From assembly GCF_005405905.1 (NCBI RefSeq), contig NZ_BJHU01000021.1, positions 372,001 to 436,000 of the forward strand: a stretch of 64,000 bases of DNA, read 5' to 3'. The translations under genes and the position numbers were made by a program. Positions 38,267 through 46,965 of the stretch are shown one piece after another. This stretch comes from Acidovorax sp. NB1. GTDB taxonomy: Bacteria; Pseudomonadota; Gammaproteobacteria; Burkholderiales; Burkholderiaceae_C. Positions within the stretch are counted from its first letter, which is position 1. Each line of letters opens with the position of its first letter. The notes below the pieces were generated by a model that was not told where the DNA came from, did no database searches, and saw only the letters and a program-made list of their open reading frames with translations.

Positions 38267-40008
38267 AGCGACTCCTCCACCGCGTTGGCCACGATCTGCG
38301 GCTTGACCGCCATGTCGGGCTGCACACCCATCATGCGCAGCGTCTGCTGCACCACTTCGCTGAACACCGGCGCAGCCACGGCGCCGCCGTAATACACGCC
38401 GTTGCTGGGCTCGTCGATCATCACGGCCACGACGATGCGCGGCTTGTCGATGGGCGCCATGCCGGTGAACCAGGCGCGGTACTTGCCCACGGCGTAGCTC
38501 TTGCCGACCTGCTTGCGCGCCGTGCCGGACTTGCCGCCCACCGAGTAGCCCACGGTCTGCGCCTTCTGGCCCGTGCCGCCGGGGCCTGCGGCCATCTGCA
38601 GCATCTTGCGCACCTGGTCGGCCGTGCGCTCGGAGAACACGGGCACGCCCACGGCGGGCTGCTCGGACTTGAGCATGGTGGCGGGGATCACGCGCCCGCT
38701 GTTGGCAAACACGGTGTACGAGCGCGCCATCTGGAACAGGCTGGCCGACAGGCCGTAGCCGTAGGACATGGTGGCCTGCTCCACCGGGCGCCAGCTCTTG
38801 TAGGGGCGCAACCGGCCGCTGACCGCACCGGGGAAGTCGATCTGCGGCTTCTGGCCAAAGCCTGCGGCGGAGAAGGTCTCCCACATCTCGCGCGCGGGCA
38901 TCTGCATGGCGAGCTTGGTCGTGCCCACATTGCTGGATTTCTGGATCACGCCCTCCACCGTGAGCACGCCATAGTTGTGCGTGTCCGAAATGGTGGAGCC
39001 CGTGATATTGATGCGGCCTGGGTTGGTGTCCACCACGGTCTCGGGCCTCACCCGGCCGCTTTCGAGCGCCAGGCCGATGGTGATGGGCTTCATGGTCGAG
39101 CCCGGCTCGAAGGTGTCGGTAAGCGCCCGGTTGCGCAGCTGCTCGCCCGTGAGGCTCTGGCGCTTGTCGGGCACGTAGCTGGGGTAGTTGGCCAGCGCCA
39201 GCACCTCGCCCGTGTGGGCATCGAGCACCACCACGCTGCCCGCCTTGGCCTTGTGCGCCGTGACCTGGTCGCGCAGCTTCTGGTAAGCAAAGAATTGCAC
39301 CTTGCTGTCGATGGACAGCTGCATGTCCTTGCCGTCCACAGGGGGTACTGTCTCGCCCACGCCCTCCACCACCCGACCCAGGCGGTCCTTGATCACGCGG
39401 CGCGAGCCCGGCTTGCCCGCAAGATCCTTGTTGAAGGCCAGCTCCATGCCTTCCTGACCATGGTCTTCCACGTTGGTGAAACCCACCACGTGGGCGGCTG
39501 CCTCGCCCTCGGGGTACTGGCGCTTGTATTCCTTGCGCTGATAGATGCCCTTGATATCGAGCTTGGCGATCTGCTGGCCCACATCCCAGTCCAGCTGGCG
39601 CTTGACCCATACAAAGGTCTTGTCTTCGTCGGCCAGCTTCTTCATCAGCTCGGCCTGGGGCATGTCGAGCAGCTTGGCCAGCTGCTTGAGCTTGGCGCGC
39701 ACCTCGGGCTTGTCCTGGTCTACATCCTCGGGGATGGCCCAGATGCTGGCCGCCGGCACGCTGGACGCCAGGATCAGGCCGTTGCGGTCCAGGATCTTGC
39801 CGCGGTTGGCGGGCAGCTCCAGCGTGCGTGCAAACCGCACCTCGCCCTGGCGCTGGAAGAAGTCGTTGCCGAACACCTGCACATAGGCCGCGCGCGCGCC
39901 CAGGCCCACAAAGCCCAGTGCGATCACCGCCACGATGAACTTGCTGCGCCAGACTGGCGTCTTGCTGGCCAGCAGGGGGCTTGCGGTGTAGACCACGCTG
40001 CGGCTCAT
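38263..40008 (-). CDS. ftsI: Peptidoglycan D,D-transpeptidase FtsI (PBP3)
   Basis: FtsI cross-links septal peptidoglycan and partners FtsW. The 581-residue class B PBP has a cytoplasmic N-terminus, one membrane helix (FIVAVIALGFVGLGARAAYV, about 24-43) and a non-catalytic domain. The transpeptidase motifs are SxxK in EPGSTMKPITI (near 300), SxN in IQKSSNVGTTK (near 356) and KSG in GGKSGTARKQ (near 491). It overlaps ftsL and murE by 4 bp. Confidence 0.97.
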   Translation of the reverse strand: MSRSVVYTASPLLASKTPVWRSKFIVAVIALGFVGLGARAAYVQVFGNDFFQRQGEVRFARTLELPANRGKILDRNGLILASSVPAASIWAIPEDVDQDKPEVRAKLKQLAKLLDMPQAELMKKLADEDKTFVWVKRQLDWDVGQQIAKLDIKGIYQRKEYKRQYPEGEAAAHVVGFTNVEDHGQEGMELAFNKDLAGKPGSRRVIKDRLGRVVEGVGETVPPVDGKDMQLSIDSKVQFFAYQKLRDQVTAHKAKAGSVVVLDAHTGEVLALANYPSYVPDKRQSLTGEQLRNRALTDTFEPGSTMKPITIGLALESGRVRPETVVDTNPGRINITGSTISDTHNYGVLTVEGVIQKSSNVGTTKLAMQMPAREMWETFSAAGFGQKPQIDFPGAVSGRLRPYKSWRPVEQATMSYGYGLSASLFQMARSYTVFANSGRVIPATMLKSEQPAVGVPVFSERTADQVRKMLQMAAGPGGTGQKAQTVGYSVGGKSGTARKQVGKSYAVGKYRAWFTGMAPIDKPRIVVAVMIDEPSNGVYYGGAVAAPVFSEVVQQTLRMMGVQPDMAVKPQIVANAVEESL

Positions 40009-40334
40009 GGCTGCGTGCCCCCCGGTTGTGCCGCCGTGCTGGCCGCCGCCACCGCAGCACCGGACACCCCTTGGGGGTCGGACACATACTGCGTGATGGC
40101 GGGGGTGGCCGTGCGCATTTTCAGCTGGTCGCGGGCAATTTTCTCCACACGCAGCGGCGTGGCCTGCGCGCGCTTTTCCACCTGCAGGCGCTGGTGTTCG
40201 GTTGCCAGGCGGCGGGCTTCGGCAATGGCCCGGTCCAGCTCGGTGAACAGGCGGCGCGACTCGTACTGGGTATGCACCAGATAGACGGCGCTGGCCAGCA
40301 CGGCCACCAGCAGGACGAGGTTGAGCCGGGTCAT
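40005..40334 (-). CDS. ftsL: Cell division protein FtsL
   Basis: FtsL is a small bitopic divisome protein that works with FtsB and FtsQ and activates FtsWI. The 109-residue protein has a short N-terminus, one membrane helix (LNLVLLVAVLASAVYLVHT, about 4-22) and a coiled-coil periplasmic part (LFTELDRAIAEARRLATEHQ) with a Pro/Ala-rich end. It starts 4 bp after rsmH and overlaps ftsI by 4 bp, the standard dcw position. Confidence 0.93.
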   Translation of the reverse strand: MTRLNLVLLVAVLASAVYLVHTQYESRRLFTELDRAIAEARRLATEHQRLQVEKRAQATPLRVEKIARDQLKMRTATPAITQYVSDPQGVSGAAVAAASTAAQPGGTQP

Positions 40335-40338
40335 GTTT

Positions 40339-41265
40339 TCAGACCCCAGTGCGTTCGGCCACGCGCATGATCGCGCTGCGCGCGCGGGGGTTTGCCTCGA
40401 CCTCGGCGGCAGAGGGCTTGATGCGGTCCAGCGCCACGAGCTTCATGGCCTGCGGCTTGGCAAAGGGCGCACGGCGGTCGTACACCTCCTTGGAGTGCTT
40501 GGCGATGAACTGCTTCACGATGCGGTCTTCGAGCGAATGGAAGCTGATCACCACCAGGCGCCCGCCCGGCTGCAACACCGAGAGGCTGGCCTCTAGCGCC
40601 TGTTGCAGCTCTTCAAGCTCGGCGTTGATGAAAATCCGAAGAGCTTGAAATGTGCGCGTTGCAGGGTTCTGGCCCGGCTCGCGGGTTTTGACCGCGCCAG
40701 CCACGAGATCGGCCAGTTCGGCGGTGGTTGCAAGAGGGCCCCGCTCTTCGCGCCGAGCGACAATCGCCTTTGCAATGGGGCCAGCAAACCGTTCTTCACC
40801 GTAGTCACGTATCACCTCCGCAATCTGACCGACTTCGGCCGTGGCCAACCAATCGGCCACGCTTTCGCCGCGCGTGGTGTCCATGCGCATGTCCAGCGGG
40901 CCGTCAAAACGGAAACTGAAACCCCGACCGGGGCTGTCGATCTGGGGCGAACTCACGCCCAGGTCCATCAGCAAGCCCGCAGCACTGGCAGGCGGCAGGT
41001 CGGCCAGATGGCGAAAACCTTCGTGCCGAATGGAAAAACGCGCATCGGTGATGCGCGTTGCTTCGGCGATGGCTTCGGGGTCCTTGTCAAAAGCGACAAG
41101 ACGCCCTTGGGGGCCCAGCCGCAGCAGGATGCGCCGCGAATGCCCTCCGCGCCCGAAGGTGCCATCGACCCAGGTGCCTGCAGGCTCGGGGCCGGCGCCG
41201 CCCAGCAGGGCGTCCACGGCTTCATCGAGCAGAACGGTGGTGTGTTGCAAAGGAGTGGATGTCAT
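40339..41265 (-). CDS. rsmH: 16S rRNA (cytosine(1402)-N(4))-methyltransferase RsmH
   Basis: RsmH methylates N4 of C1402 in the ribosomal P site. The 308-residue protein has the SAM loop [17 protein letters not shown] near residue 34, the phrase [19 protein letters not shown], and the C-terminal [15 protein letters not shown]. The gene lies 2 bp after mraZ and 4 bp before ftsL. Confidence 0.97.
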   Translation of the reverse strand: MTSTPLQHTTVLLDEAVDALLGGAGPEPAGTWVDGTFGRGGHSRRILLRLGPQGRLVAFDKDPEAIAEATRITDARFSIRHEGFRHLADLPPASAAGLLMDLGVSSPQIDSPGRGFSFRFDGPLDMRMDTTRGESVADWLATAEVGQIAEVIRDYGEERFAGPIAKAIVARREERGPLATTAELADLVAGAVKTREPGQNPATRTFQALRIFINAELEELQQALEASLSVLQPGGRLVVISFHSLEDRIVKQFIAKHSKEVYDRRAPFAKPQAMKLVALDRIKPSAAEVEANPRARSAIMRVAERTGV

Positions 41266-41267
41266 GG

Positions 41268-41696
41268 TCAGAAGGAGAAGTCCTTGAAGACATCCGGCAT
41301 CTCACCCTGCATGGCCTTGGCCTCCTGCTCGTCGTAGGTGGCCTTGTCCCAGAGTTCGAAGTGGTTGCCCATGCCCAGCAGCATGGTGTCCCGGGAAATC
41401 CCGGCGGCTTCGCGCAGCTCGGGCGAAATCAGCACGCGGCCCGTGGCGTCCATCTCGACATCCATGGCATTGCCCAGAAAGATGCGCTTCCACCACTGGG
41501 CGGACATGGGCAGCTGGGCGATGCGCTCGCGGAACTTCTCCCACTCGGGACGGGGGAACACCATCAGGCAGCCGTGCGGGTGTTTGGTGATCGTGAGCTG
41601 GCCCGCCGCGGTGGCCGCGAGCACGTCACGATGCCGGGTCGGCACGGACAGCCGACCCTTCGCATCGAGACTTAGCGACGAGGCACCTTGAAACAC
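41268..41696 (-). CDS. mraZ: Transcriptional regulator MraZ
   Basis: MraZ is an AbrB-fold ring-forming DNA-binding protein that represses its own dcw operon. GTG 41696 gives 142 residues beginning with the family N-terminus [19 protein letters not shown]. Two SpoVT-AbrB-like halves are visible ([14 protein letters not shown] and [14 protein letters not shown]). Upstream in-frame codons would extend into the promoter and operator region and are rejected. It is the first gene of the dcw cluster, and four 10-bp-spaced AAGTG/CAGTG repeats upstream are good candidates for its operator. Confidence 0.96.
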   Translation of the reverse strand: MFQGASSLSLDAKGRLSVPTRHRDVLAATAAGQLTITKHPHGCLMVFPRPEWEKFRERIAQLPMSAQWWKRIFLGNAMDVEMDATGRVLISPELREAAGISRDTMLLGMGNHFELWDKATYDEQEAKAMQGEMPDVFKDFSF

Positions 41697-41752
41697 GGAC
41701 AGATTCCCAGTTCGGTTTTGCGCCTCGCAGTTCCAGAAACGGACTTTGAGGG

Positions 41753-41787
41753 CACTTTTCACCACTTAATTGCACTTTTTTGCACTG
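41753..41787 (-). promoter_or_regulatory. Putative MraZ operator: four AAGTG-type repeats at exact 10-bp spacing
   Basis: On the minus strand CAGTG (41783-41787) and AAGTG (41773-41777, 41763-41767, 41753-41757) recur exactly every 10 bp. They lie 57-91 bp before the mraZ GTG. MraZ is known to bind short direct repeats with about one helical turn spacing upstream of mraZ (TGGGN-N5 in Escherichia coli, AAAGTG-type in mycoplasmas). The assignment here is inferred from motif, period and position. Confidence 0.7.
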
Positions 41788-41811
41788 TAGCAGGAAAAGC
41801 ACACCGAACAA
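41784..41811 (-). promoter_or_regulatory. Candidate sigma-70 promoter of the dcw operon
   Basis: On the minus strand TTGTTC (41811-41806) and TACAGT (41789-41784) are separated by 16 bp, a fair -35/-10 pair. The start point would fall at about 41777, inside the AAGTG repeats, so a bound MraZ ring would block transcription. This is the only good pair I see in the 252-bp mraZ-hslU gap. Confidence 0.55.
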
Positions 41812-41821
41812 GAGGGTGTCC

Positions 41822-41877
41822 ACCAAACTTTGGTAATGAAATCAACAACTTAGGCGTGACTTTGCAGCCTGCAAAGT
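41822..41877. promoter_or_regulatory. Two short perfect palindromes between hslU and mraZ
   Basis: ACCAAA-C-TTTGGT (41822-41834) and ACTTTGCA-GCC-TGCAAAGT (41859-41877) are perfect inverted repeats upstream of the mraZ promoter. They could be operators or processing hairpins at the 3' side of hslU. No T-run follows either. Confidence 0.4.
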
Positions 41878-41948
41878 GCCAAAAGTTGTTGAAAAAGAAG
41901 AACTTACGGAAGCCTATGAAAGTGACCTCTCAAGGCCGGGCCGTATCG

Positions 41949-43274
41949 TCACAGGATGTAGCGTGACAGGTCTTCGTCCTGGCTCAGGGTCTGCAGGCGG
42001 GCGTCCACGTAGGCCGCGTCCACCGTTACCGTCTGCCCCGAGAGGCGTGCTGCGTCAAAACTGACCTCGTCGAGCAAGCGCTCCATGACGGTGGACAGCC
42101 TGCGTGCACCAATGTTCTCCGTGCGCTCGTTCACCTCGAAAGCAATGTGTGCGAGGCGTGTGATCCCCTCGGGCGCAAACTCCAGCGTGACACCCTCGGT
42201 GGCCAGCAGTGCCTGGTACTGCTTGACCAGCGAGGCATGGGTCTGCGTGAGGATGGCTTCAAAGTCCTGGACCGACAGAGACTCCAGCTCTACACGGATC
42301 GGGAAACGCCCTTGCAGCTCAGGGATCAGGTCGCTGGGCTTGGACAGGTGGAATGCGCCCGAGGCGATGAACAGGATGTGGTCGGTCTTGATCATGCCGT
42401 ACTTGGTGGAGACCGTCGTGCCCTCCACCAGCGGCAACAGGTCGCGCTGCACGCCCTGGCGCGACACGTCGGCGCCGCTGCTTTCCTGGCGCGCGGCCAC
42501 CTTGTCGATCTCGTCGATGAAGACGATGCCGTTCTGCTCGGCATTCGCCACAGCGCGGGTCTTGATCTCTTCCTCGTTCACGAGTTTGCCCGCCTCTTCA
42601 TCGGTGAGCAGCTTGAGCGCTTCGGCGATCTTGAGCTTGCGCGCCCGGCGCCGGTCCTGGCCCATCTGGCTGAACATGCCGCGCAGCTGCTCGGTCATTT
42701 CCTCCATGCCCTGCGGCCCCATGATTTCCAGCGGCGCACGGGCCTCGGCCACGTCGATCTCGATCTCCTTGTCGTCCAGAGCCCCTTCGCGCAGCTTTTT
42801 GCGGAACACCTGCCGGGCGGTGCTGTCGGCTGCAGGCTCAGTGCCAGCAGCGGCCCGGGCGGGCGGGATCAGCACGTCCAGGATGCGCTCCTCGGCAGCG
42901 TCTTCGGCGCGCATGCGCACCTTTTTCATCTCGGCCTCGCGCGTCTGCTTGACGGCCATCTCGGCCAGGTCACGGATGATGGAGTCCACATCCTTGCCCA
43001 CATAGCCCACCTCGGTGAACTTGGTGGCCTCGACCTTGATGAAAGGCGCATCGGCCAGCTTGGCCAGGCGCCGCGCGATTTCGGTCTTGCCCACGCCGGT
43101 GGGGCCGATCATGAGGATGTTCTTGGGCGTGATCTCGTGGCGCAGGCTGCCTTCGACCTGCTGGCGGCGCCAGCGGTTTCGCAGTGCGATGGCCACGGCG
43201 CGCTTGGCGCTGGCCTGGCCCACGATGTGGTGGTCGAGTTCGGAGACGATTTCCTGGGGGGTCATGGAGGACAT
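41949..43274 (-). CDS. hslU: ATP-dependent protease ATPase subunit HslU
   Basis: HslU is the AAA+ unfoldase of the HslUV protease. The 441-residue protein begins [20 protein letters not shown] and has Walker [18 protein letters not shown], the pore motif [12 protein letters not shown], Walker [15 protein letters not shown] and the C-terminal [18 protein letters not shown] tail that docks into HslV. It lies 99 bp after hslV, and the gap holds a dispersed repeat. Confidence 0.97.
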   Translation of the reverse strand: MSSMTPQEIVSELDHHIVGQASAKRAVAIALRNRWRRQQVEGSLRHEITPKNILMIGPTGVGKTEIARRLAKLADAPFIKVEATKFTEVGYVGKDVDSIIRDLAEMAVKQTREAEMKKVRMRAEDAAEERILDVLIPPARAAAGTEPAADSTARQVFRKKLREGALDDKEIEIDVAEARAPLEIMGPQGMEEMTEQLRGMFSQMGQDRRRARKLKIAEALKLLTDEEAGKLVNEEEIKTRAVANAEQNGIVFIDEIDKVAARQESSGADVSRQGVQRDLLPLVEGTTVSTKYGMIKTDHILFIASGAFHLSKPSDLIPELQGRFPIRVELESLSVQDFEAILTQTHASLVKQYQALLATEGVTLEFAPEGITRLAHIAFEVNERTENIGARRLSTVMERLLDEVSFDAARLSGQTVTVDAAYVDARLQTLSQDEDLSRYIL

Positions 43275-43299
43275 GCGCTGCCTGCCTTCAAATTCAAAG

Positions 43300-43355
43300 C
43301 CAAATCAGCCGTCTGCGCGCGATGGATAAGCGCAAGCAGCTATCAAAATATGAGT
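43300..43355 (-). repeat. Dispersed repeat family 1, copy between hslV and hslU
   Basis: On the minus strand it reads TTTTGATAGCTGCTTGCGC, then ATCCATCGCGCG, then GGCTGATTTGG. ATAGCTGCTTGCGC (14 bp) and the following ATCCAT are shared with the copy inside rlmI. It fills most of the hslV-hslU gap. Confidence 0.75.
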
Positions 43356-43373
43356 AAACGCCCACGCGCCGCC

Positions 43374-43937
43374 TTACAGCGTCTCGATGGTGTGATTCAT
43401 GTTGGTGTAGATGCAGAGTTCGCCCGCGATTTCGAGCGACTTCTTCACGATCTCCTGCGCGGACAGATCGGTGTTGACCAGCAGCGCTTTGGCCGCCGAA
43501 TGCGCGTAGGCGCCGCCCGACCCGATCGCCACGATGCCTTGCTCGGGCTCCAGCACATCGCCGTTGCCCGTGATGATGAGCGAGGCACTGGCATCGGCCA
43601 CGGCCAGCATGGCTTCGAGGCGGCGCAGCACGCGGTCGGTGCGCCAGTCCTTGGTGAGTTCGATGGCCGCGCGCGTCAGGTGGCCCTGGTGTTTTTCCAG
43701 CTTGGCCTCAAAGCGCTCGAACAGCGTGAAGGCGTCGGCCGTGGCGCCCGCAAAACCTGCCAGCACCTTGCCGTGGTAGAGCTTGCGCACCTTGCGCGCC
43801 GTGCCTTTGACCACGATGTTGCCCAGTGTGACCTGGCCGTCGCCGCCAATGGCCACCTGGATGCCCGTTGGCGTCTGGCGGCGTACGCTGAGGATGGTGG
43901 TGCCGTGGAACACCGGGGTGTTTTGAGATGAGTCCAT
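43374..43937 (-). CDS. hslV: ATP-dependent protease subunit HslV
   Basis: HslV is the threonine protease ring of HslUV. From ATG 43937 the protein has 187 residues. The catalytic Thr is in [11 protein letters not shown], exposed after removal of the propeptide, and [14 protein letters not shown] is the family phrase near the C-terminus. An upstream in-frame start would add 18 residues not found in the family. The short acidic/Asn propeptide [12 protein letters not shown] is typical of Burkholderiales. Confidence 0.96.
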   Translation of the reverse strand: MDSSQNTPVFHGTTILSVRRQTPTGIQVAIGGDGQVTLGNIVVKGTARKVRKLYHGKVLAGFAGATADAFTLFERFEAKLEKHQGHLTRAAIELTKDWRTDRVLRRLEAMLAVADASASLIITGNGDVLEPEQGIVAIGSGGAYAHSAAKALLVNTDLSAQEIVKKSLEIAGELCIYTNMNHTIETL

Positions 43938-44054
43938 AGCTGCGGAAGATGGGGGCACGGGCGCCACTTTCAAGCCAAGGTGGCACCGCATGCCGTGCGC
44001 AAATCTAAGCCACTGTCAGGCGGCTCACGCTACTGGCACGGCCCAGGCCAGCGC

Positions 44055-44164
44055 CCCCGCGCAAGGGCCGCCAAGCTGCGGATGCGGCGCTTCGCTTGCG
44101 TGCGCTGGGGGCGTCACCCTCCCGCGCAGCGAGAGAGGGGGAAGGCGCGAAGCGACTCAGGGGG
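44055..44164 (-). repeat. GC-rich dispersed repeat family 3, copy between the STAS gene and hslV
   Basis: The reverse complement of 44137-44164 is identical over 28 bp to 8035-8062 in the gspJ leader. The block continues left with GGGGGCGTCACCCTCCCGCG and GC-rich arms to about 44055. It ends 2 bp from the stop codon of the STAS gene. Confidence 0.85.
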
Positions 44165-44166
44165 AG

Positions 44167-45921
44167 TCAGTTCTTTCGTGGAACCACCCAGGCGTGCTCG
44201 TTGATGCCGATCACGTTGAAGAAAATCGCCACCAGCCGCTGCAGGTTGTGGAACTGGACCACATGGCCATGCCCTTGCTGCTCGGCCGCCCAGTTGAGCA
44301 CCGAGCCAGCCGCCGCAAAATCCACGCGGATGAGCTTGTCGCAGGCGATGGTCAGGGGCACGCCCGGCCGCAGGAAAGCCTCGAATGGCTGCAGCAGCGG
44401 CGTGGCATCGCCGTCAATGTGGCCACTGAGCTGCGCCACGGGCCCGGACTCCAGCGGCGCCGGGGCCGACAGCTCACCCAGGTCGGAGGCCATGAAGTCA
44501 CTGTCGGCCGCCAGGGGTGCTGCGCCGGAGGACACACCTTCGTTGTCGGAATACCCACAGCGCGGCGACACCCAGGACGGGGGCGAAACCTCGTAGGTCA
44601 CGCAGTAGTCCAGCGCCACCAGCTCGAACTCATCGGGCTTGCCCATGAGCCGCATCATGGCCATGCGCAGGCGCCACCATTCAGGGCTGTTGGACCGGTC
44701 GCCCGACTGGGTCTTGGCGTCCATCAGTGCGTTGAGCTTCTCTACCCCCGAGAACACCAACTGGCCTTCGCGGTCAGACCACTGCGAGACCAGATCAGCC
44801 AAGAGGGGCACCGCCGCCTCGTCGATGCCAGTGAGGCGCGACCAGGACAACGTCCAGGGGGAGGCTGCGCGCGCCAGCGAGGCCTGCAGTGCCGCCACCG
44901 ACGACACCGCCAGGGTGGGGGGCGCATTCCAGCTGAAATCGCGGCGCATGCCAGGCGCAGGCGCGGCTTCCACGGCGCCCGCAGCGGGCACGGCTGCTGC
45001 CACCAAGCCCAATTGCTCGGGTATCGAGAACCACAGGGGGGCCGAGCGGCTGTACTGGGCCGCAAAGTCGATGGCCAGCGCATCGAAACGATCGTGTTGT
45101 CCGGTGGCGCGGTACAGGTCAAACAGCGTCATCCAGATTTCGAGCTGCTGTTCGGGCTCGTCCTGCTGGTGCTGGGCCAGCACATCCAGCAGTCCGGACT
45201 CTGCACCCGCGTGGTCACCATTGGCAAACCGGATGGCGGCTTCTTCTAGGTCGGGTTCGTGCACGAATTCCTCCGGTTCGAATGCGGTCGCGGGCGATGC
45301 CGCAGGGGCCGCAGGGCTGAAGGACGCCTCGACAGGGTGTTGGCTGCCGGCAAGCATCTGCGCGTCGGTGCCACCAAACTTGCCAATGGCCATGCTGTCG
45401 TCCGCAAACAGCGGCTGGACAGCGGCTTTGTTATCGAGCGGCGCAGGCAGGCTGCCAGGTGCCGTGGGGGCATAAGCCCGGGCGTGGGCGGAGTCGGAGG
45501 GCTCCGCACTGGATTCGGGCATCACACCAGGCTGGGTGGGTGCGTCGGCGCCCTGCTTGCTCTTCCACCACTGCTGCGACATCTGCGCCTCGATCTCGTC
45601 GATCTTCTTGAGCGTGACGGCGCGCTCATCGGGCGAGGCCATGCTGCTCTGGAAGAACGAGGGACGGCCTGCCGCGTCTTCCACGCGCTGGCCTTGCAGC
45701 ACTTCACGCTGGCGCAGCTTGCGTAGCTGATCGAACTCGCGGCGCCGCACAAAGTCGTTGCGGCGCTTGCGCTCGATCATCTCCTTGAGCATCTGCTTGC
45801 TGTACTGGCTCTCCCGGTCGTCCTGGATGGAGTCCAGCTCCGTCCAGTTGACGGTCGGGTTTTTCACGAACCGAACCACCTTTGATAGCAGGCCGCCGGG
45901 GGTGGTTTCTTCCTTGCTCAT
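44167..45921 (-). CDS. STAS-like domain protein of unknown function
   Basis: This 584-residue protein begins MSKEETTPGGLLSKVVRFVK. Residues 35-130 are basic and helical (MLKEMIERKRRNDFVRRREF), followed by an Ala/Pro-rich linker and a TPR-like helical stretch near 220-300. From about residue 325 there are two STAS-like alpha/beta segments, one with TGIDEAAVPLLADLVSQWSD and one ending the protein (LIRVDFAAAGSVLNWAAEQQ). STAS domains bind nucleotides or partner proteins. It follows dksA by 59 bp and is probably cotranscribed with it. I do not recognise a named function. Confidence 0.8.
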   Translation of the reverse strand: MSKEETTPGGLLSKVVRFVKNPTVNWTELDSIQDDRESQYSKQMLKEMIERKRRNDFVRRREFDQLRKLRQREVLQGQRVEDAAGRPSFFQSSMASPDERAVTLKKIDEIEAQMSQQWWKSKQGADAPTQPGVMPESSAEPSDSAHARAYAPTAPGSLPAPLDNKAAVQPLFADDSMAIGKFGGTDAQMLAGSQHPVEASFSPAAPAASPATAFEPEEFVHEPDLEEAAIRFANGDHAGAESGLLDVLAQHQQDEPEQQLEIWMTLFDLYRATGQHDRFDALAIDFAAQYSRSAPLWFSIPEQLGLVAAAVPAAGAVEAAPAPGMRRDFSWNAPPTLAVSSVAALQASLARAASPWTLSWSRLTGIDEAAVPLLADLVSQWSDREGQLVFSGVEKLNALMDAKTQSGDRSNSPEWWRLRMAMMRLMGKPDEFELVALDYCVTYEVSPPSWVSPRCGYSDNEGVSSGAAPLAADSDFMASDLGELSAPAPLESGPVAQLSGHIDGDATPLLQPFEAFLRPGVPLTIACDKLIRVDFAAAGSVLNWAAEQQGHGHVVQFHNLQRLVAIFFNVIGINEHAWVVPRKN

Positions 45922-45980
45922 GGCTCAGGGTAGAGGAGAGAGTGCGCAGCGATGATCGTCATCAGGCCAGGGCGGCCGGA

Positions 45981-46787
45981 TCAGTCTCCGAACATCTTCT
46001 GCTTGAGTTCGCGGCGCTGCTGCGCTTCCAGCGACAGCGTGGCCGTGGGGCGGGCAATCAGGCGGCCCGTACCGATGGGCTCACCGGTCTCGTCGCAATA
46101 GCCGTAGTCGCCAGCGTCGATGCGGGCGATGGATTGCTCGATCTTCTTGAGCAGCTTGCGCTCGCGGTCGCGGGTGCGCAGCTCCAGGGCGTGCTCTTCT
46201 TCGATCGTGGCGCGGTCGGCCGGGTCGGGCACCACCACGGTGTCTTCCCGCAGGTGCTCGGTGGTTTCGCCAGCGCTGTTGTGGATGTCCTGCTTGAGCT
46301 GAACGAGCTTGAGGCGGAAAAACGCCATCTGCTTGTCGTTCATGTACTCGCTGTCGGGCATGGCCATGACTTCAGCGTCGGTCAACTCGGCGGCGGACTT
46401 GGTCTTCCAGTTGTTCGCCAGCTTGGGGTCTTTTTTGGCAGCCGTGAAAGTGGGCTGCGCTTGCGCGGTCGTGGGCATGGTATGTAGATAACTGGCTTTG
46501 GCAGCGGTGGAAGCCACTGCCTGTGCCATGGATGGTACGGTCAATTGGGCCAATCGGGAAGAAGGCCGGGTTGTGCGCACGGGTACCTGTGGATCGACCG
46601 GGGCAGCAGGGGCTGCCACGGGCGCTGCGGCGGGACTGGCGGCCTTGGCCACAACAGCCTTGGGAGCGGCTGCGGCCACTTTGGCCACAGCGGCCTTGGC
46701 TGCTGCCTTGGGCGCTACCGCAGGGGCTGCAGCGGCGGGCTTGGTTGCCTTCGTGGCCGCCTTGGGTTTGCTGGTGTCGGCTTTCAC
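45981..46787 (-). CDS. dksA: RNA polymerase-binding protein DksA with Ala/Lys-rich N-terminal tail
   Basis: DksA binds the RNA polymerase secondary channel and works with ppGpp. The last 150 residues or so are a normal DksA: SEYMNDKQMAFFRLKLVQLK, the coiled-coil tip with DPADRATIEEEHALELRTRD, and the C-terminal fold. The zinc finger keeps one Cys only (YGYCDETGEPIGTGRL), as in other cysteine-poor DksA proteins. GTG 46787 has AGGAG eight bases upstream and gives 268 residues, adding about 100 residues rich in Ala, Lys and Pro that resemble histone H1-like tails. ATG 46479 would give a standard-size protein. Confidence 0.92.
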   Translation of the reverse strand: MKADTSKPKAATKATKPAAAAPAVAPKAAAKAAVAKVAAAAPKAVVAKAASPAAAPVAAPAAPVDPQVPVRTTRPSSRLAQLTVPSMAQAVASTAAKASYLHTMPTTAQAQPTFTAAKKDPKLANNWKTKSAAELTDAEVMAMPDSEYMNDKQMAFFRLKLVQLKQDIHNSAGETTEHLREDTVVVPDPADRATIEEEHALELRTRDRERKLLKKIEQSIARIDAGDYGYCDETGEPIGTGRLIARPTATLSLEAQQRRELKQKMFGD

Positions 46788-46965
46788 TTCCTGGTCTCCT
46801 CGCTGTACGGGCGGGCCCTTGGCCGCTCTCACGGCCCGGGACTGGTGGCAAGCCTTGGGTGGTTTTACCGGGGCGCGATTGTATCGACCTGGGCTGACGC
46901 AAACGGAAACGTTGCAGATACAACACAAATCGGGCCGAATCGGCGCCCACGCACCGGCGAAAGGC

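Noticed and set aside
38273..40087. An extension joining murE in frame to an alternative reading of ftsI
   Set aside because: The upstream part reads ftsI in a wrong frame and has no motifs; the ATG at 38266 overlapping the ftsI stop is the normal murE start.
42147..43931. A 594-codon plus-strand frame over hslU and hslV
   Set aside because: It crosses two certain genes and the repeat between them, and its composition is typical of an antisense shadow.
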